A stretch of DNA of 64,000 bases, taken from contig NZ_MAGP01000121.1 in the NCBI RefSeq assembly GCF_002926165.1, forward strand, positions 62,001 to 126,000. Direction: 5' to 3'. Both the position numbers and the translations under genes were made by a program. Every line of letters starts with the position of its first letter. The stretch's first letter is position 1. Below the pieces are notes generated by a model. That model was not told where the DNA came from. It did no database searches and was given only the letters and a program-made list of their open reading frames with translations. Below are positions 59,358-64,000 of this stretch, in pieces. The DNA is from Micromonospora chalcea (GTDB lineage: Bacteria > Actinomycetota > Actinomycetes > Mycobacteriales > Micromonosporaceae).

Positions 59358-60716
59358 GTGCCGTCCATGGCCGATGAGTTGCTCGCCGCCTACGACACTC
59401 AGTTGCGGGCCTGGACACCGCCGGCCCTCGGCCCACTCGGAGTCGTCTTCGAGCAGGACGGACCCGTCGTGCGGGCGCATTTCGGCACCCACGGCACGGT
59501 GGACCACCGTGAACTGCCCGGGGCCGGGCTGGGCGCCCTGATCCGGCGGCAGCAGGAAGCCTTCGCCACACGCGGCGAGCCGGTCGAGTGGAAGGTCCAC
59601 GCGTACGATCCGCCGCAGCTCGCCGAGCACCTCGTCGCCGCCGGATTCACCCCCGGCTGGGAGCGTCACGTGCTGGTGGCTCCGATCGACTCCCTGCCCT
59701 GCGTGCCGATCCCGCTCCCCGTCGGACAGCGCGTCCGGGAGGTCACGTTCGGGGAGCACCCGCTGCTGGCGCGGGTACAGGCGATGGCTGCGGCCTCCGG
59801 CCCGCACCGGACGACGCTGGCGCAGTCGGAGGCGGACGGCGACGCCATCGGCTGGTGCCGAAACCTGGCGGTGCGAGAACTCGACGGATGGGCTCTGGCA
59901 GCCGGCTGGGCCATCCTCGTCGACGGCACCGAGTTCGTCTCCATCGGCGGCATGACCTTGCCTGAGCCCGCATTCCTGCCCGGTTGGCGGGCCTGGATCG
60001 ACCTGCGTACCCGGCACCCGGGGGATTCTCGTCCGCCTGATGGCGGCCGATGGCGATACGTCGTCGCGGAGGCCACCGATGATCTCCGGGCGATGCTCCT
60101 CGGCGTGGGCTTCCACGATGTGACGACGGTCCGTTCCTACCACTGGTCTCCCCCGAACCCGCCGGCGCGGGAGCGTCCGGTGGTGCTGGTCTTCGACGAT
60201 CCGCAGGGGGATGAGATCTGGGGGCGCTTCGCCTCCCAGTGGGAGTTCTCGGCCGCGACCCAGGCTCATCCTCGGCTGGTGGAGCCGCCGGAGTCGGTGG
60301 CCTGGCACCTCGCCGCGATCGAGGAGGACGAGGCAGGTATCGCGGCACTGGAGTCGATCGTCCAGCGCGGCCTGCGGGCCACCGTTCGCCCCGGCGAGCG
60401 CGTGTATGCCCTTCATCCGTTCGTTCAGGGATACCACTTCGACCCGCGACGGACCGGCGGGCCGGGGCAACCGCCTACGCCGCGCTGCGCCTTCCCGGAC
60501 CGCGGCGACCACCGCCTCTTCACCACAGCCGACCTGCGGCTGGGGACGTTCGGCGACCCGTGGGGCCAGTCGCTCTGCGTCTTCGGCGGTGATCTGCTCG
60601 CCGAGGTCGAGGCCGACCTCACCGCCCTGCTCGGAACCGTTCTCCGCCGTGGGGGCCGTCCCGTGGGCAACGTCTGGAGTTTCGGCCCGGACGGGCACAG
60701 CATCAGCGGCCCGTGA
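59358..60716 (+). CDS. GNAT-like N-terminal region fused to a DUF2716 domain
   Basis: A 452-residue fusion. Residues 1-260 resemble a GNAT fold (REVTFGEHPLLARVQAMAAA, AAGWAILVDGTEFVSIGGMT, DDLRAMLLGVGFHDVTTVRS) but lack a clear R-x2-GxG/A acetyl-CoA loop. Residues about 270-452 are DUF2716: EIWGRFASQWEFSAA, HPRLVEPPESVAWHLAAIEE, TTADLRLGTFGDPWGQSLCV, GRPVGNVWSFGPDG. Both functions are uncertain. GTG 59358 has a GGGGGAA Shine-Dalgarno. Codon bias is milder than upstream. Confidence 0.8.
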   Translation: MPSMADELLAAYDTQLRAWTPPALGPLGVVFEQDGPVVRAHFGTHGTVDHRELPGAGLGALIRRQQEAFATRGEPVEWKVHAYDPPQLAEHLVAAGFTPGWERHVLVAPIDSLPCVPIPLPVGQRVREVTFGEHPLLARVQAMAAASGPHRTTLAQSEADGDAIGWCRNLAVRELDGWALAAGWAILVDGTEFVSIGGMTLPEPAFLPGWRAWIDLRTRHPGDSRPPDGGRWRYVVAEATDDLRAMLLGVGFHDVTTVRSYHWSPPNPPARERPVVLVFDDPQGDEIWGRFASQWEFSAATQAHPRLVEPPESVAWHLAAIEEDEAGIAALESIVQRGLRATVRPGERVYALHPFVQGYHFDPRRTGGPGQPPTPRCAFPDRGDHRLFTTADLRLGTFGDPWGQSLCVFGGDLLAEVEADLTALLGTVLRRGGRPVGNVWSFGPDGHSISGP

Positions 60717-60814
60717 ACGTCTCCCTGGGTTGCCGCCCTGGTCGGCGGCCGTGGGTGCCGACTCTCCGACAGGAGACATCGAGTGCCTGAACAAGCCGCG
60801 AGGAGCAGAACGGT

Positions 60815-60820
60815 TACCCT
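60815..60820 (+). promoter_or_regulatory. Candidate -10 element (TACCCT) of the DUF262-hipA operon
   Basis: TACCCT lies 27 bp before the GTG start of the DUF262 gene, with a GGAGG Shine-Dalgarno in between, so this operon is leadered rather than leaderless. Confidence 0.4.
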
Positions 60821-60847
60821 CGGTGCGTCGCCCCAACGGAGGTTGCC

Positions 60848-62431
60848 GTGCCGAGTCTGGAGAGGCCCCGCGTCGAGTACCGCACGCCCGAAGATCTGGT
60901 CCGGGACGTCACGGCAGGGCTGGTGCGGATTCCCCCCTTTCAGCGCTCCTTCAAGTGGGAGGGATCGGACATCGTCCGGCTCTTCGACAGTCTGCTGCGC
61001 GGATTTCCGATCGGGAATCTGCTTCTCTGGCAACGCCCCGCACCCGCCCAGCGGCTCCAGGTGGGGCCGCTCGACATCGAGGCGCCCGAGGTAACCGCAG
61101 CCCTCTGGGTGGTGGACGGGCAGCAGCGCATCGTGTCCATCGTCGGCGCGCTGACCATGGCTGACCAAGCTGTCGATCCACGATTTCGCATCCACCTCGA
61201 TCTCGACACCGGCGAATTTCACACCGCCGGCACCCGCCAACGGCCCCCACGTACCTGGGTGCCCGTCAGCTTCCTGCTCGACACCGCGGTCCTGCTCCGC
61301 TGGATGCGCGACAACTCGTGGCTGTCAGAAAGTCAGCTAGCGCTGGCCGACCAGGCCGCCAAAGCGATCCGCGAATACCAGATCCCGACCTACGTCGTGC
61401 ACTCCGCCGATGAGCACGCGCTGCTCGAGATCTTCACGCGAATGAACACGACCGGCAAACGCCTGACCAAGTCCGAGGTCTTCCAGGCTCTGCATGCCGG
61501 CGCCGTCGGCGACGAGTTGAGCAGCCTGCAGGAACTGGGTCGGGTTCCCGCCGTCCTGGGATTCGGCGCGCTTGACGATCGGTTGACCCTCCGCTGCGTC
61601 CTCGCGTACCGAGGTGGAGACATCTTCCGGGAAGACTTCCGCCAGGAGTTCGGGCCGCGGGACGACCCGGGCGAGACGCTGCGCGAGGTCGCCGCACGGC
61701 TGCGTGAGGCCGTCGAATTCCTCCGTGGTACCTGCGGCATCCCACACATCAGGCTGCTGCCCTACTCCCACGTGCTGCCGATCCTGGTCCGTTTCATCCG
61801 CTTGCACGGCGTACCGGCCGGCCGGCCGGCGACTCTGCTTCGACGCTGGGTCTGGCGGAGCGCGGTCGCTGGAACGCGGGCCCGCGCAGTGAGCGTCGCG
61901 GACATCCGCAGCCAGGTCGAGGCGGTCGGCACCTCCACCGCGCAAGCTGCGGCAACGAACCTGCTGCGGCAGGTGCAGCAGTTCCCGGATTTCGTCGCGG
62001 AACTGGACAAGGTCCACTTCAATCACGCGATGGCGAAGCTCAACACGCTCGGGTTGCTCTCTGCCGAACCTCGCGACCCGTTCCGGGGCGAGATTCTGGA
62101 CGTCAGCCGCCTGCTCGACCAAGGGAGCCCGTTGAGACCACTCCTGGCCGTCAGTGGACACGCTGGCGGAACGATCGCCAACCGGTTCATCCTGCCGCCC
62201 GGGGAACGCCCGTCACCGCAGCTCCTCGCGTCGGCTGAACCGGCCGTCGCCGCCAGCCACCTGATCGACGAGCAAGCGCAGGAACGATTGGCGCGCGAAG
62301 ACTGGCCGGCCTTCCTCGAGCTACGCGGCAGGTCGTGCGAGCGGACCATCACCGAGCACGTCAACCGCATGGCCGAGTGGGGCGCGCGGGACGGCCGCGC
62401 GATGGCTGACATTCTCCGACCGGTCGCCTGA
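60848..62431 (+). CDS. DUF262 (GmrSD/ParB-like) domain protein
   Basis: A 527-residue protein. The DUF262 N-terminal domain shows VRIPPFQRSFKWEGSDIVRL (residues 26-45), SLLRGFPIGNLLLW, the catalytic-type motif VVDGQQRIVSIVGAL (88-102) and FTRMNTTGKRLTKSEVFQAL (about 203-222). The C-terminal half (LLPYSHVLPILVRFIRLHGV ... ANRFILPPGERPSP, AASHLIDEQAQERLAREDW) is the usual partner region but I see no HNH/DUF1524 nuclease motif. In type IV restriction (GmrSD) DUF262 hydrolyses nucleotides and recognises modified phage DNA. Its stop is one base from a hipA-family start. Confidence 0.88.
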   Translation: MPSLERPRVEYRTPEDLVRDVTAGLVRIPPFQRSFKWEGSDIVRLFDSLLRGFPIGNLLLWQRPAPAQRLQVGPLDIEAPEVTAALWVVDGQQRIVSIVGALTMADQAVDPRFRIHLDLDTGEFHTAGTRQRPPRTWVPVSFLLDTAVLLRWMRDNSWLSESQLALADQAAKAIREYQIPTYVVHSADEHALLEIFTRMNTTGKRLTKSEVFQALHAGAVGDELSSLQELGRVPAVLGFGALDDRLTLRCVLAYRGGDIFREDFRQEFGPRDDPGETLREVAARLREAVEFLRGTCGIPHIRLLPYSHVLPILVRFIRLHGVPAGRPATLLRRWVWRSAVAGTRARAVSVADIRSQVEAVGTSTAQAAATNLLRQVQQFPDFVAELDKVHFNHAMAKLNTLGLLSAEPRDPFRGEILDVSRLLDQGSPLRPLLAVSGHAGGTIANRFILPPGERPSPQLLASAEPAVAASHLIDEQAQERLAREDWPAFLELRGRSCERTITEHVNRMAEWGARDGRAMADILRPVA

Positions 62432-62432
62432 C

Positions 62433-63632
62433 ATGGCAGTCGTCACTGCCGAAGTACGGCTGCACGGTAGACAGGTGGGCGAGCTGAGGTTCCGGCAGGG
62501 CGGCTCGGAGTTCAGCTACGACGACGATCTCGCCTCGCCCCGGCACCAAGTGCTGGGGCAGGTCTTCGAGGACGATCCGCGGGCGATCCGGCGGGCGAGG
62601 GTGGGCCTGCCCGCCTGGTTCGCCAACCTCCTGCCGGAGGGTGCCCTCCGCCGCCAGATCGTCCGGGAACTGGGCGGGGGGAACATCGGCGACTTCACGC
62701 TGCTGCTACGTGTGGGCGGCAACCTGCCGGGGGCGGTGACGGTTCACGCCGATGTCGAGCCGGCGGATGACGTGACCTCCAACGCGCTGGATGAAGCGAA
62801 CCATCCTCTGCGGCATTCCCTGGCAGGCGTGCAGCTCAAGTATTCGATCTCCGCAGACCGCCTGGCTGTTCCCGTGAGCGGGCAGGGTTCCTGGTGGATC
62901 GTGAAGCTGCCCGACCAGGGCCTGCGAAATCTTCCCGTCAACGAGTACCTCACGATGAGTTGGCTTCGCGCGGCTGACTTCCCGGTGCCGCCGGTGGACC
63001 TGATCCGGGCGGATGCCGTGAAGGGTCTCCCCGACGGAATGATCGATCCCGGTGACCTCGTCTACCTCATCCGGCGGTTCGACCGGTCGACCACCGGGCG
63101 TATCCACGTGGAGGACTTCGCCCAGGTTGCGGACATCGGGCCGATGTTCAAGTACAGCGAGTCGGGCGCGAGCTACGACACGTTGGCCGCAGCGATCCTC
63201 CAACTCACCGGAGAGGACGGCTACCTCGACTTCATCAGCCGCTTGGTCGCGATGCTGGTGGTCGGAAACACCGACGGGCACCTGAAGAACTGGGCCCTGA
63301 TCTATCCGGACGGCCGCACGCCACGCCTGGCTCCGGTCTACGACTTCCACTCACTGTCGGTCTATTCCCGTTACCGCTGGTCGCCGTTGGCGCTCAGCCT
63401 CGGCGCCGAGACCGTCCCGGCGCTCATCGACCAGGAGCACTTCCACCGACTGGCGGACGGTGCAGGCGGTGATCCGGGCCGCACACTGGAGACGGTCGCC
63501 CGGACGGTGGACCGCCTCCGCGAGGCGTGGCACAGCGGCCTGATGAACGAGACTCATGCCCGTTTTCCGGCCCTGGCCGACCACTACTCCCAGCGGCTGA
63601 CGAGCCTGCCGATCTGTCAGTCCGCTCACTGA
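62433..63632 (+). CDS. HipA-family serine/threonine kinase toxin without HipB
   Basis: A 399-residue HipA homologue. The N-subdomain-1 region (about 1-105) has LHGRQVGELRFRQGG and LPAWFANLLPEGALRRQIVR. The kinase core has SLAGVQLKYS (129-138, P-loop equivalent), WWIVKLP (Lys158), VYLIRRFDR, the catalytic loop VVGNTDGHLKNWAL (Asp281, Asn286) and LAPVYDFHS (metal-binding Asp304). All kinase residues appear intact. Classic HipA phosphorylates a tRNA synthetase and is neutralised by HipB; no hipB is present here, and the only coupled gene is DUF262. Confidence 0.9.
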   Translation: MAVVTAEVRLHGRQVGELRFRQGGSEFSYDDDLASPRHQVLGQVFEDDPRAIRRARVGLPAWFANLLPEGALRRQIVRELGGGNIGDFTLLLRVGGNLPGAVTVHADVEPADDVTSNALDEANHPLRHSLAGVQLKYSISADRLAVPVSGQGSWWIVKLPDQGLRNLPVNEYLTMSWLRAADFPVPPVDLIRADAVKGLPDGMIDPGDLVYLIRRFDRSTTGRIHVEDFAQVADIGPMFKYSESGASYDTLAAAILQLTGEDGYLDFISRLVAMLVVGNTDGHLKNWALIYPDGRTPRLAPVYDFHSLSVYSRYRWSPLALSLGAETVPALIDQEHFHRLADGAGGDPGRTLETVARTVDRLREAWHSGLMNETHARFPALADHYSQRLTSLPICQSAH

Positions 63633-63637
63633 CGTGA

Positions 63638-63675
63638 CGCGGCCCGGCGGACCCCTGGAGGTCCACCGGGCCGCG
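63638..63675. terminator. Hairpin between hipA and the subtilisin gene
   Basis: A 10-bp stem (CGCGGCCCGG) plus a GGACC/GGTCC extension across one mismatch folds between the two convergent genes, 5 bp after the hipA stop. Confidence 0.7.
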
Positions 63676-63705
63676 GCCCACGGTGTGGTCAGGTCACCCG
63701 TGTCG

Positions 63706-64000
63706 TCAGTTGACGACGAAGAGCAGCCGGTTCGGCGAGCCCGAGCCCGGGCTGGTCACCTTGCCGGTGGTGGCGTTGCTGGTCAGGTAGCTGGCCACCT
63801 GAGCCGGGGTGTAGGAGGTGTTGGCGGACAGCACGAGCGCCGCCGCGCCGGCCACGTGCGGGGACGCCATCGAGGTGCCGCTGATCGAGTTGGTGGCGGT
63901 GTCGCTGGTCCGCCACGCCGAGGTGATCGACGAACCCGGGGCGAAGATGTCCACGCAGGAGCCGTAGTTGGAGTAGGAGGCACGGGCGTCGGTGCTGGTG
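63706..64000 (-). CDS. S8 family serine peptidase (subtilisin), C-terminal part
   Basis: The gene runs off the window; 98 C-terminal codons are present. SYSNYGSCVDIFAPGSS and the catalytic serine motif ISGTSMASPHVAGAAALVL identify a secreted subtilase, and the protein ends PNRLLFVVN. The CVDIFAPG cysteine and terminal region match proteinase-K-like actinobacterial enzymes. Signal peptide, propeptide and the catalytic Asp and His lie outside the window. Confidence 0.93.
   Translation of the reverse strand, partial: TSTDARASYSNYGSCVDIFAPGSSITSAWRTSDTATNSISGTSMASPHVAGAAALVLSANTSYTPAQVASYLTSNATTGKVTSPGSGSPNRLLFVVN

Overview
The window reads as chromosomal DNA of a high-GC actinobacterium, most likely Micromonospora or a close Micromonosporaceae relative. 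The signs are near-exclusive use of G/C third codon positions, many GTG starts, a dense set of actinobacteria-only families (DUF397, DUF3000, DUF3039, DUF3093, DUF3099, DUF3159, DUF3710, DUF4193, DUF7455), and five copies of an intergenic element built from GTTAAGAAGGGGCCCTTCCT units that I associate from memory with Micromonospora. No tRNA, rRNA, CRISPR array, transposase or integrase was seen.

Layout. 0-6.1 kb is mixed: an XRE regulator with its DUF397 partner, a tightly overlapping three-gene operon of small unknown proteins, a stand-alone LigD polymerase domain divergent from msrB, a CBM48-like protein, a Cys-rich small protein, an ElaA-type acetyltransferase and a secreted AA10 polysaccharide monooxygenase with a CBM2. 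6.2-17.7 kb is a conserved metabolic block: hemE-hemY-hemQ (coproporphyrin-dependent heme synthesis), a DUF3000 gene interrupted by an in-frame TAG, two Pro-rich membrane proteins (one a trypsin-like protease), RNase D, and the fadA-fadB beta-oxidation operon. 17.8-34.5 kb is more lineage-specific and envelope-oriented: a secreted propeller/malectin protein, a two-component system, a C39-like peptidase, two PQQ-type propeller proteins, two divergent paralogous GT-C-like membrane proteins with the C-terminal remnant of a third, and a lipoprotein.

34.6-51.4 kb resembles the dxs-to-sigA chromosomal backbone: dxs, anmK, a TRAM/Fe-S RNA methyltransferase, an APC (KimA-like) transporter divergent from two TrkA proteins, DUF3159, an OB-fold protein, DUF3710, dut, DUF3093, DUF4193, a LytR_C protein, an inositol-phosphatase family protein, the principal sigma factor and a DUF7455 protein. 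With the heme genes, DUF3000 and rnd this closely follows, from memory, the Mycobacterium tuberculosis order Rv2674 (msrB) through Rv2703 (sigA). 51.5-59.3 kb carries a DEAD/DEAH helicase, a TRIC channel, psuG-psuK, a BrnT/RHH-like toxin-antitoxin pair, LtrA and an HhH-GPD protein. 59.3-63.6 kb has softer codon bias and looks accessory: a GNAT-DUF2716 fusion, then a DUF262 (GmrSD-type) gene one base from a HipA-family kinase without HipB. This is the best candidate for an uncharacterised conflict system. The right edge cuts an S8 subtilisin gene.

Expression. Twelve genes have a TAnnnT hexamer 6-9 bp before the chosen start codon and no convincing Shine-Dalgarno, implying widespread leaderless transcription; this was used to choose several starts. 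The 52-bp repeats sit directly at the stop codons of four minus-strand genes, and one copy also reaches the start of anmK.
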